Source: Sulfurovum sp. (lineage in GTDB: Bacteria; Campylobacterota; Campylobacteria; Campylobacterales; Sulfurovaceae). Taken from it: 14,344 nucleotides of DNA. Shown in pieces: positions 1 to 5,551 of the stretch. The stretch is from the NCBI GenBank assembly GCA_026985755.1, contig JALSPX010000090.1, forward strand, positions 1 to 14,344, in the 5' to 3' direction. The notes beneath the pieces were generated by a model. The model made no database searches. It saw only the letters and a program-made list of their open reading frames with translations, and was not told the origin of the DNA. The first letter of the stretch is position 1. Each line of letters opens with the position of its first letter. A program made the translations under genes and the position numbers.

Positions 1-240
1 TGATTGAAATTTACCTGTAGTCACTTTGATACCTACTTCACCAGAGTTGATGATAGTAAAAGGTTTAAAGATGAAAAAAGCAAGTGCTATAGCGCCAATG
101 ACAACTGCCCAGGAAGGTAAACCTTTTGGCATATTGTTGAGAGGGTTTTCAAAGTTGCCTCCTCCACCATTTCCACTGTTTTTATTAGTATTCCCGCTTG
201 GTTTTTTCTTTTTAAAATAGTCGTTCATGTCTGCTGGCAT
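1..240 (-). CDS. Band 7/SPFH (prohibitin-like) membrane protein, N-terminal part, cut by window edge
   Basis: Only the first 80 codons are present; the gene runs off the left edge. The protein starts MPADMNDYFKKKK, continues with a low-complexity Asn/Gly-rich stretch (about residues 15-30), then a single hydrophobic segment (about 43-57) followed by FTIINSGEVGIKVTTGKF. That short motif after the membrane anchor is typical of the start of an SPFH/Band 7 domain (prohibitin, HflK-like), which forms large oligomers on the membrane and often influences FtsH-type proteases. The ATG at 240 is preceded on this strand by AAGGAT at a suitable distance; a second ATG four codons in is less likely. It lies downstream of ilvE in the same direction. 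From memory, an SPFH gene beside ilvE is also seen in Campylobacter jejuni. The family call rests on a short N-terminal fragment. Confidence 0.75.
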   Translation of the reverse strand, partial: MPADMNDYFKKKKPSGNTNKNSGNGGGGNFENPLNNMPKGLPSWAVVIGAIALAFFIFKPFTIINSGEVGIKVTTGKFQS

Positions 241-259
241 GTTGATCCTTTGTGTGTGT

Positions 260-370
260 TTCCCTTCGATAATCTCAGGGAATATTTTTTTCCTTCGGCA
301 GGCTTACTTGGACAGGGTCAGGTGATTCATGATTCATTGCTTTGCAACAAAGCACAAATCACCAGACCCT
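260..370. repeat. ilvE-SPFH intergenic region with nested inverted repeats
   Basis: The gap between ilvE and the SPFH gene holds several inverted repeats. The largest has 14-base arms at 314-327 and 357-370 (AGGGTCAGGTGATT against its complement, one mismatch). Nested inside is a perfect 7-base stem TGCTTTG/CAAAGCA at 338-344 and 348-354 with a 3-base loop. A smaller 6-base stem lies at 260-265/277-282. Transcribed on the minus strand, the large repeat would fold into a long hairpin between the two coding regions. No run of U follows it in that direction, so it is more likely a processing or stability element, or a degenerate repeat element, than an intrinsic terminator. Confidence 0.55.
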
Positions 371-395
371 AATTCGGTAGCTGGACTTGTCGAAG

Positions 396-1316
396 CTAGT
401 TAATATACGTTAAATGCTGGATGTAGTCAGGGTTTTTTCCTGCGACTACATCAAAATAGGCTGTCTGTAACTTTTCGGTAATGGGTCCGCGTGAACCTGC
501 ACCGATAATGCGTGCATCTACTTCGCGTACGGGTGTCACCTCTGCGGCAGTGCCTGTGAGGAAACACTCATCACAAATGTAAATCTCTTCTCTAGAGATA
601 CGACGGCGTACCACTTCGATACCCATATCTGTTGCCAAATCGATGACGGTTTGTTGGGTAATAGACTCTAGTGTGTTGTCTGATGGAGGAGAGATGAGTT
701 TGCCATCACGTACCATAAAGAAACATGCACCAGAAGCTTCTGCAATGTAGCCTTGGTCATCACGTAAAAGTGCTTCGTCATAGCCTGCTTCTACGGCTTC
801 AAATTTTGCCATTTGTGAGTTAAGGTAGTTGGCTACGGCTTTTGCTTTTCCCATACCAGAAGTGTTTGGTGTACGTGTCATAGAAGAGATTTTCAGGCGA
901 ATCCCCTTTTTGAGACCCTCTTCACCAAGGTATGCGCCCCATTCCCATGCAGAGATAGAGACTTGCACAGGACACTCTTTGTGGTAGAGTCCCATCACAC
1001 CATAGCCTAGGTAGACAAGTGGTCTAATATAGGCACCTTCAAAAAGTTCATTCTCTTGTAGGAGTTTAACTTGTGCTGCATTGAGTTCTTCTACTGTGTA
1101 AGGAACATCCATGAGCGTCATCTTCGATGAGTTAAGCAGTCTTTGTGTATGTTCATTGAGTTTGAAAATGGCACATCTTCCATCTACAGTTTTGTAAGCT
1201 TTGGTACCTTCTATAGCACCATTTCCGTAGTGTAATGTATGTGTGAGTACGTGCACTTTTGCATCGTCCCAAGGCGTTAGTTTGCCATCCATCCAAATAT
1301 ATTTTGCTTTATCCAT
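396..1316 (-). CDS. ilvE: Branched-chain amino acid aminotransferase
   Basis: A 306-residue PLP-dependent fold-type IV aminotransferase that catalyses the last step of valine, leucine and isoleucine synthesis (2-oxo acid plus glutamate) in the cytoplasm. Length is that of bacterial IlvE. Visible family features: the N-terminal YIWMDGKLTPWDDAKVHVLT block, HTLHYGNGAIEGTKAY (about 26-41), the PLP lysine K159 in GKAKAVANYL, the IAEASGACFF block around E194, and the C-terminal CFLTGTAAEVTPVREVD motif (about 251-267). The start ATG has CGGAGT upstream on this strand. A short GCCAC/GTGGC hairpin (1331-1347) lies in the leader. It is third in a minus-strand run with two small membrane protein genes upstream and the SPFH gene downstream. 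Confidence 0.95.
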   Translation of the reverse strand: MDKAKYIWMDGKLTPWDDAKVHVLTHTLHYGNGAIEGTKAYKTVDGRCAIFKLNEHTQRLLNSSKMTLMDVPYTVEELNAAQVKLLQENELFEGAYIRPLVYLGYGVMGLYHKECPVQVSISAWEWGAYLGEEGLKKGIRLKISSMTRTPNTSGMGKAKAVANYLNSQMAKFEAVEAGYDEALLRDDQGYIAEASGACFFMVRDGKLISPPSDNTLESITQQTVIDLATDMGIEVVRRRISREEIYICDECFLTGTAAEVTPVREVDARIIGAGSRGPITEKLQTAYFDVVAGKNPDYIQHLTYIN

Positions 1317-1390
1317 GTGTTATACTCCGAGCCACTCTAAGCGTGGCAAATTTAATGAATTATTTTATCTAAAATGTCGTTAATAGTTGT

Positions 1391-1579
1391 TTACCCAAAT
1401 TTGAGAAATAGACCTATGAGTAGAGAGAGGAAGATAGTAGTCATAATGAGCGTAAAGTTACGCCATTTATCAGGTATGGGTGCGAACTTTTCTATACCCT
1501 CGACTATCTTCATAGCTGGGTATGCCATAAAGACTAGCATCACGACAGAATAGACGAGGATAAGTACAATGTTTAACAT
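1391..1579 (-). CDS. Small two-helix membrane protein, unknown function
   Basis: 62 residues with two hydrophobic segments (about 3-22 and 42-60) joined by a charged loop (KIVEGIEKFAPIPDKWRN). No family recognised. The ATG lies two bases beyond the stop codon of the gene at 1582-1968, and the ribosome-binding region would fall inside that gene's last codons, so the two are probably translationally coupled. Length, the tight junction and the plausible membrane topology support a real gene. Position upstream of ilvE on the same strand suggests co-transcription but says nothing about its job. Confidence 0.7.
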   Translation of the reverse strand: MLNIVLILVYSVVMLVFMAYPAMKIVEGIEKFAPIPDKWRNFTLIMTTIFLSLLIGLFLKFG

Positions 1580-1581
1580 CT

Positions 1582-1968
1582 TTACTTTATACCATAATAT
1601 TGTTTTACAAAGAGGCGTTCATCGGGGGTTTTGAGTTCTAGTGTGCTGATTTGTGTGCCATTGTTATCTGAGATGATGAGGGTCTCATTTACACGTGTGA
1701 GATGCGTTTTTGCCCAACGTTTTTCCAAACGCTCAAACTCCTGAAAAAGTGTCATATTCGTAGGCTTTTCTTTAAATGTTCTATCTTCTTTGCTTTTAAT
1801 GGTCAAACCACCAAAACGTTTGTCTAAATAGTAGGGGCTGTACTGTTGTACTGCTTTGTAGACACGGGCATTTTTGTCACTGGGTTTACTGGACATAAAA
1901 GCCAACAATGCCAAAGCAAAAAAAGCCGCAAAAAGTGCAAAAGGAAGATATCTTCTCAATGATTGCAT
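1582..1968 (-). CDS. Membrane-anchored protein of unknown function
   Basis: 128 residues. An N-terminal hydrophobic segment (about 8-25, preceded by RR at positions 5-6) anchors or exports a mostly charged domain (about 26-128) that ends DERLFVKQYYGIK. There is no cysteine after the signal-like segment, so it is not an obvious lipoprotein. No family recognised. It is the first gene of the minus-strand run leading to ilvE. Its promoter region is shared with the divergent gene at 2095: a palindromic CRP/FNR-type box at 2025-2038 has a TATACT hexamer (2002 to 1997 read on this strand) at activator-type spacing. It may therefore be controlled with the nitrogen-oxide genes rather than with amino acid synthesis. 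Confidence 0.7.
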   Translation of the reverse strand: MQSLRRYLPFALFAAFFALALLAFMSSKPSDKNARVYKAVQQYSPYYLDKRFGGLTIKSKEDRTFKEKPTNMTLFQEFERLEKRWAKTHLTRVNETLIISDNNGTQISTLELKTPDERLFVKQYYGIK

Positions 1969-1996
1969 TTGGAAAACCTTTGAATGAATTATGAGC

Positions 1997-2067
1997 AGTA
2001 TAGAATAAATTTCTCTATAAACACTTGATGGATATCAACAACACATGAGTGTATACTGTGTTATGAT
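1997..2067. promoter_or_regulatory. Divergent promoter region with a perfect FNR-type box
   Basis: TTGATGGATATCAA at 2025-2038 matches the FNR consensus TTGAT-N4-ATCAA in both half-sites. To the right, TATGAT at 2062-2067 begins 30.5 bases from the box centre. To the left, read on the minus strand, TATACT (2002 to 1997) begins 29.5 bases from the centre. For a box centred at -41.5 (class II activation) the -10 element begins about 29.5 bases away, so one box is well placed to drive both the gene at 2095 and the minus-strand gene at 1968. The regulator itself is not in the window. Confidence 0.65.
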
Positions 2068-2094
2068 GTATTTCATATTAAAGGAGAATAATCT

Positions 2095-2460
2095 ATGAAT
2101 AACTTTTTTTATTTAGAAGGTGCCTATCTTATTTTAGGTGCATTTGCATTGCTTATTACGCTTTTTGTAACTACGCGTTCATTTATGGCAAAAGGAGCAA
2201 TGAAAAAAGGTTTACTCTGGGTTTCTCTTGTAGTCGTTGTGATGGTGAGTGCACATTATGTGATAACAAGCAATCGCATGGCAGAAGTGGCAGCGGCTTT
2301 TGAAAAAGGTTTGCCTATTATTTGTGAAAGTAGGGCTACACGTAAAGTTGCACAGACAGTTATTGTACAGAAATCATATGAATGGAGACTAGAAGCGTAT
2401 AACTTCATTTCACCTAACTATACTAGACCCTTTTTTATTGCTAGATGTATTGTCAAATAA
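2095..2460 (+). CDS. Small membrane protein with extracytoplasmic domain, FNR-box-controlled, unknown function
   Basis: 121 residues. Two hydrophobic segments (about 9-27 and 39-57) are followed by a 60-residue C-terminal domain with two cysteines (C77 and C118) that could pair, in the contexts IICESRATRK and FIARCIVK. No named family recognised. AAAGGAG stands at a good distance before the ATG, and a perfect FNR-type box with a matching -10 hexamer lies upstream at 2025-2038. The next gene downstream, after a promoter of its own, is another small membrane protein followed by norCB. Context suggests a role in nitrogen-oxide metabolism; the sequence alone does not show a reaction. Confidence 0.75.
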   Translation: MNNFFYLEGAYLILGAFALLITLFVTTRSFMAKGAMKKGLLWVSLVVVVMVSAHYVITSNRMAEVAAAFEKGLPIICESRATRKVAQTVIVQKSYEWRLEAYNFISPNYTRPFFIARCIVK

Positions 2461-2563
2461 TATAAGGCTTGTCTCTTTTTTCGTTTTTACCGCACCAAGT
2501 ATTACTTTTTCTATTATTTTTATTGATTATATATATGAATTTATATAATTATTTTTCATTTTC

Positions 2564-2605
2564 TTGACCTTAGTCAACCATAAGTCTTTTTAAACTAGAG
2601 ATAAT
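2564..2605 (+). promoter_or_regulatory. CRP/FNR-type promoter of the norCB block
   Basis: The 210-base gap between the small membrane genes is very AT-rich and contains TTGACCTTAGTCAA at 2564-2577, a perfect palindrome of the form TTGAC-N4-GTCAA, one base per half-site from the FNR consensus. GATAAT at 2600-2605 begins 29.5 bases from its centre, the class II spacing. The predicted transcript start is near 2612. This lies inside the longer reading frame that begins at 2604, which argues for the ATG at 2670 as the real start of the next gene. The T-rich stretch at about 2470-2490 has no stem and was not called a terminator. Confidence 0.6.
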
Positions 2606-2669
2606 GCTTCTATGCCCTAGAATTCTTTATAGATATTCTATAGCAAATAGAAATTTAACAGGAGCCATC

Positions 2670-2993
2670 ATGGATACGTTGATAGTGAGACCAGAGATAG
2701 CGTTAGATCAATTTTTACCTATCTTTATAGAATCAACTTTAGTACTGGTATTTGGAGTAGGATATGCAGCAATCATCACACTCTCTAAAATGGGCTATTT
2801 TTCCAAAAAATGGATGCCAGTTGGATATCTATTTTGGGTATTGCAAACATACTTTTTGTATGACTTTGCTGTCATGATCCAAAGTAATCATTTTACGATG
2901 AAAGTATTGATGGTAACAATGGTCATATATCTTTTTGTGCCTCATCTATATTTTCATCTTATAGCTGAGTCAGAACGAAGATATGGTGGATAG
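2670..2993 (+). CDS. Small polytopic membrane protein upstream of norCB, unknown function
   Basis: 107 residues, with three hydrophobic segments (about 17-40, 48-72, 78-98) and a short charged end, ESERRYGG. Histidines occur at about 75, 93 and 96, the last two in FVPHLYFHLIAE. The ATG at 2670 is preceded by ACAGGAG; an in-frame ATG at 2604 has no ribosome-binding site and would start before the predicted transcript start. No named family recognised; it is not an obvious NorE or NorD. Directly behind a CRP/FNR-type promoter and 135 bases ahead of norC, it probably belongs to the NO-reductase operon, perhaps as an accessory or assembly subunit. That role is an inference from position. Confidence 0.75.
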   Translation: MDTLIVRPEIALDQFLPIFIESTLVLVFGVGYAAIITLSKMGYFSKKWMPVGYLFWVLQTYFLYDFAVMIQSNHFTMKVLMVTMVIYLFVPHLYFHLIAESERRYGG

Positions 2994-3021
2994 TAATGAC
3001 ATATATAAAAGAGATAACATA

Positions 3022-3095
3022 ATACGATAAGTCGTATGAGCGTCCTGCTGAAGGAATCTCAACGATAGCGTAGTTTTTTGGGCTTTGCCCAAAAA
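3022..3095 (+). other. norC leader with two hairpins
   Basis: The leader ahead of norC holds two perfect inverted repeats. One is ATACGA-TAAG-TCGTAT (3022-3037). The stronger is TTTTTGGGC-TTT-GCCCAAAAA (3075-3095), a 9-base stem with a 3-base loop. The second ends 20 bases before the norC ribosome-binding site AGGAGG (3115-3120). Its 3' side is followed by A and G rather than U, so it is not a standard intrinsic terminator. No FNR-type box is visible in this gap, which suggests norC is read through from the promoter at 2564 and that the hairpins act in RNA processing or stability. Confidence 0.45.
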
Positions 3096-3128
3096 GCGTC
3101 AATACATACTAAAAAGGAGGGACTACAG

Positions 3129-3800
3129 ATGGCGAATAAAAATGTTTCGGTTTGGTCTAGCATTCCATTTTGGCGGAGATCAGCAGCATGGGTTACTGGA
3201 TTTGCATCTATATTGTTAGTTTGGCTTACATTTGATTCTGTAGGACAAATAACTATGGGAACAGATGCTGATATTCAAAAGGGTGTGACAAAACGGGTGC
3301 CTGCACCTACGGTCATCAATTACAAAATTGGGTACAAGATGAGTGCCAAAAGAGGACATGAAGTGCCCACTATTGGTGAAAAAGAGTTATTCTTTGGAAA
3401 AGAATGGAGCCCAAAAGAGGCTGCAGCATTGCTTCATTTGGGTAAACTGACTTCTCAATCAAAAAACTGCATGGACTGTCATACATTGCTTGGTAATGGT
3501 GCGTATTATGCACCAGATTTAACGAAAGCTTGGATAGACCCAGCATGGCAAAATGGTGGACCTCTCCAAGGCATGACAGGGAAAAATACCGAAGAAGAGG
3601 CGATGGCTGAGTTTTTACAGCATCCTTCACAATATTCTACACATGCACGCATGATGCCAAATCTTGGAATCACTGCTGATGAAGCAAAAGGATTGGTGGC
3701 TTTTCTCAAACATATGAGTAGCATAGATACCAATGGTTTTCCTAGAAACTTCTCGAAAACCGTTGAAACATTCAAAGCAGGAGGTTCACATGCTCACTAG
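3129..3800 (+). CDS. norC: Nitric oxide reductase, cytochrome c subunit
   Basis: 223 residues. NorC is the membrane-anchored heme c subunit that passes electrons from soluble cytochromes to NorB for reduction of 2 NO to N2O. There is a single N-terminal membrane anchor (about 19-36), then a periplasmic domain with one heme c site C114-M-D-C117-H118 and a likely axial Met at 175/176 in ARMMPNLG. The segment MDCHTLLGNGAYYAPDLTK (115-133) is a strong NorC signature. The ATG at 3129 is chosen because AGGAGG precedes it by eight bases; the longer frame would begin with a TTG inside the leader hairpin. The last 11 bases overlap norB, so the two are translationally coupled. Somewhat longer than typical NorC, with a C-terminal extension after the heme domain. 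Confidence 0.95.
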   Translation: MANKNVSVWSSIPFWRRSAAWVTGFASILLVWLTFDSVGQITMGTDADIQKGVTKRVPAPTVINYKIGYKMSAKRGHEVPTIGEKELFFGKEWSPKEAAALLHLGKLTSQSKNCMDCHTLLGNGAYYAPDLTKAWIDPAWQNGGPLQGMTGKNTEEEAMAEFLQHPSQYSTHARMMPNLGITADEAKGLVAFLKHMSSIDTNGFPRNFSKTVETFKAGGSHAH

Positions 3801-5253
3801 TATTAAAACAAATCAATTTGAGGGTAATAAATCAAAAGAGCTTGCGATGATGTACTTTAGAGTAGCCCTTATACTCTTTGGGGCACAGCTTCTTTTTGGG
3901 CTTATTGCAGCGTTTCAGTTTATTTTCCCTGGGTTCTTATTTGAAGTGCTTGATTTTTCAGTAGCAAGAACAGTGCATATCAATGCTTTGGTTGTATGGA
4001 TGTTGTATGCTATGATAGGTTCAGTGTACTTTCTTATGCCAGATGAAACTGGGGTTGAAACAGTAAATATAGGCTTGGGAAAACTTGCATTTTGGGTACT
4101 GACTGCTGCGGTAACTGTTGTTGTGTTGGTCTTTCTTCTTATACAAGTAGGTTCAGGGACAGAATCCTCTATTTGGCTCATCAATGAAGGTAGAGAATAC
4201 CTAGAGGCACCACGCTGGGCAGATATTGGCATCGTGGTTGTGGTCTTGATATTCTACTGGAATGTTTTTGCAACCTTTATGAAAGCTAAAGTCAAAACAG
4301 GCATCATGACGGTGATGGTAGCAAACCTTATGGCACTTGCAGGGCTTTATTTAGCGGGTATGTTCTTTACAGACAACATCTCTATGGATCAGTATTGGTG
4401 GTGGTGGGTCATACACCTTTGGGTTGAAGCTACATGGGAAGTATTTGTTGGTGCGCTCGCTGCATATGCTTTGATTAAACTCATTGGTGCAAAAAGAGAA
4501 ATTGTTGAGATGTGGTTATGGATTGAGGTATTGATGCTTTTTGGCTCAGGTATTTTAGGTCTAGGTCACCATTATTTCTGGATTGGCACACCTGAGTATT
4601 GGTGGGAGATTGGGGCACTATTCTCAGCACTAGAACCCGTACCATTGGTAGCTATGTTTGTTCACGTCCTTTATGACTGGGGTAAAGAACAAGGTGCTGC
4701 ACATGCCAAAGGTGAGGTAGGTTCAGTGATGAAAAATGGTCCAGCGATGGCATGGATAGTGTTGAATGCTTTTGGCAATTTCTTGGGTGCTGGTATATGG
4801 GGATTCTTCCATACACTGCCACAAGTAAACATCTATACACATGGTACACAGTTTACAGCTGCACATGGTCACTTAGCATTCTTTGGGGCTTACGCAACTA
4901 TTTTGGTAGGTATGATGTATATCGGTATCCAATATGCGTATGGTATCAAAGTGATGAAGGCTACATTTAAGTCTAAAATGGGTGTTTTCCTGATTGCCTT
5001 TGGTGTGATGGGTATGACGATTGCCTTGACCATTGCAGGGTATGAGCAAGTACTTATCGAAAGGGCTGAACTTGGTGGAGGATGGAACGCATTCTTTACG
5101 GCGCAAGAGATGCCTTGGTATATTCAAGCACAATTATGGAGAGCGATTATGGGTGTAGTTACATTTGTAGGGTTCATCTATCTTGTATGGGATATGCTTA
5201 CTATCGGTAAAGCACAAGCTAGTCAATTAGAGAATGCGGCAGTAGTTGCATAA
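3790..5253 (+). CDS. norB: Nitric oxide reductase, catalytic subunit (cNOR type)
   Basis: 487 residues, about 12 membrane helices: the catalytic heme b/heme b3/FeB subunit of cytochrome c-dependent NO reductase. All key residues are visible. H63 (helix II) and H361 are low-spin heme ligands. H359 in AAHGHLAFFGAYA is the heme b3 ligand. H209, H260 and H261 (VIHLWVEATWE, LGLGHHYFW) bind FeB. The NorB-specific glutamates E213 and E217 follow H209, and E282 sits in FSALEPVP. The ATG at 3790 has AGGAGG five bases upstream, inside the end of norC; an ATG 19 codons earlier would overlap norC more deeply and lacks this site. No quinol-oxidase-like N-terminal extension is present, so it is cNOR rather than qNOR. 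Confidence 0.96.
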   Translation: MLTSIKTNQFEGNKSKELAMMYFRVALILFGAQLLFGLIAAFQFIFPGFLFEVLDFSVARTVHINALVVWMLYAMIGSVYFLMPDETGVETVNIGLGKLAFWVLTAAVTVVVLVFLLIQVGSGTESSIWLINEGREYLEAPRWADIGIVVVVLIFYWNVFATFMKAKVKTGIMTVMVANLMALAGLYLAGMFFTDNISMDQYWWWWVIHLWVEATWEVFVGALAAYALIKLIGAKREIVEMWLWIEVLMLFGSGILGLGHHYFWIGTPEYWWEIGALFSALEPVPLVAMFVHVLYDWGKEQGAAHAKGEVGSVMKNGPAMAWIVLNAFGNFLGAGIWGFFHTLPQVNIYTHGTQFTAAHGHLAFFGAYATILVGMMYIGIQYAYGIKVMKATFKSKMGVFLIAFGVMGMTIALTIAGYEQVLIERAELGGGWNAFFTAQEMPWYIQAQLWRAIMGVVTFVGFIYLVWDMLTIGKAQASQLENAAVVA

Positions 5254-5274
5254 AAATTTACATAAGGAGTAAAT

Positions 5275-5424
5275 ATGTTATTTGAATCATTTACAGATGT
5301 GGTGCCAAGTTTTTTTGGATGGCTTAATCAGGGGCCAATGACACTGACAATCTTTTTACATACGTTAATTATTTTACCGATGTTTTGGATTTATCATAGT
5401 GAAAAAAAGAAGTTAAATAAATAG
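5275..5424 (+). CDS. 49-residue single-helix membrane protein after norB
   Basis: The protein starts MLFESFTDVVPSFFGWL and ends WIYHSEKKKLNK. One hydrophobic segment (about 22-40) ends in a lysine-rich tail, giving an expected N-out/C-in orientation by the positive-inside rule. ATAAGGAGT lies six bases before the ATG, 21 bases after the norB stop, and a stem-loop begins one base after its own stop codon. It is therefore neatly bounded as the last gene of the norCB unit. Small single-helix subunits accompany several heme-copper enzymes (CcoQ-like), so a NorCB-associated peptide is plausible, but no homology is recognised. Confidence 0.7.
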   Translation: MLFESFTDVVPSFFGWLNQGPMTLTIFLHTLIILPMFWIYHSEKKKLNK

Positions 5425-5454
5425 AACATAAGAGCTGGGTGGAGCTTTTATGTT
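5425..5454 (+). terminator. Stem-loop ending the norCB unit
   Basis: Arms AACATAAGAGCT (5425-5436) and AGCTTTTATGTT (5443-5454) pair over 12 bases with one G-U wobble, around the 6-base loop GGGTGG. The stem starts immediately after the stop codon of the 49-residue gene. The U-run after it is short (GTTT), so it may be a weak terminator or a 3'-end stabilising structure. It separates the norCB transcript from the cd1 gene. Confidence 0.5.
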
Positions 5455-5551
5455 GTTTAGGTTGTCTAATAAAAAGACTTAAAACTTTATCATAGCGTTC
5501 TTAAGTATATGTTTGTATATCAAAGAAAAATGATAGCTAAAGGAGGAAGAA

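Noticed and set aside
26..220. Plus-strand reading frame of 64 codons rich in Pro, Phe and Leu
   Set aside because: It lies opposite the SPFH gene start, has no ribosome-binding site, and its composition is that of a reverse complement of a Gly/Asn/Lys-rich coding region.
260..292. Possible plus-strand intrinsic terminator: 6-base stem followed by a T-run
   Set aside because: No plus-strand gene ends here; the stem is short and the T-run may be chance in AT-rich DNA.
3075..3095. Intrinsic terminator ahead of norC
   Set aside because: The T-run precedes the stem and A follows it on both strands, so the U-tract needed after the hairpin is missing.
3370..3775. Minus-strand frames opposite norC
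   Set aside because: They lie wholly inside a gene with clear heme and NorC motifs, show no family features and have no suitable start signals.
3733..3789. Upstream ATG that would lengthen NorB by 19 residues
   Set aside because: The added residues are charged, overlap the coding end of norC and lack a ribosome-binding site, whereas the ATG at 3790 has AGGAGG five bases before it.
5512..5524. TTTGTATATCAAA upstream of the cd1 gene as an FNR-type box
   Set aside because: The distance between the TTG and CAA halves is five bases instead of eight, and no aligned -10 hexamer is visible.
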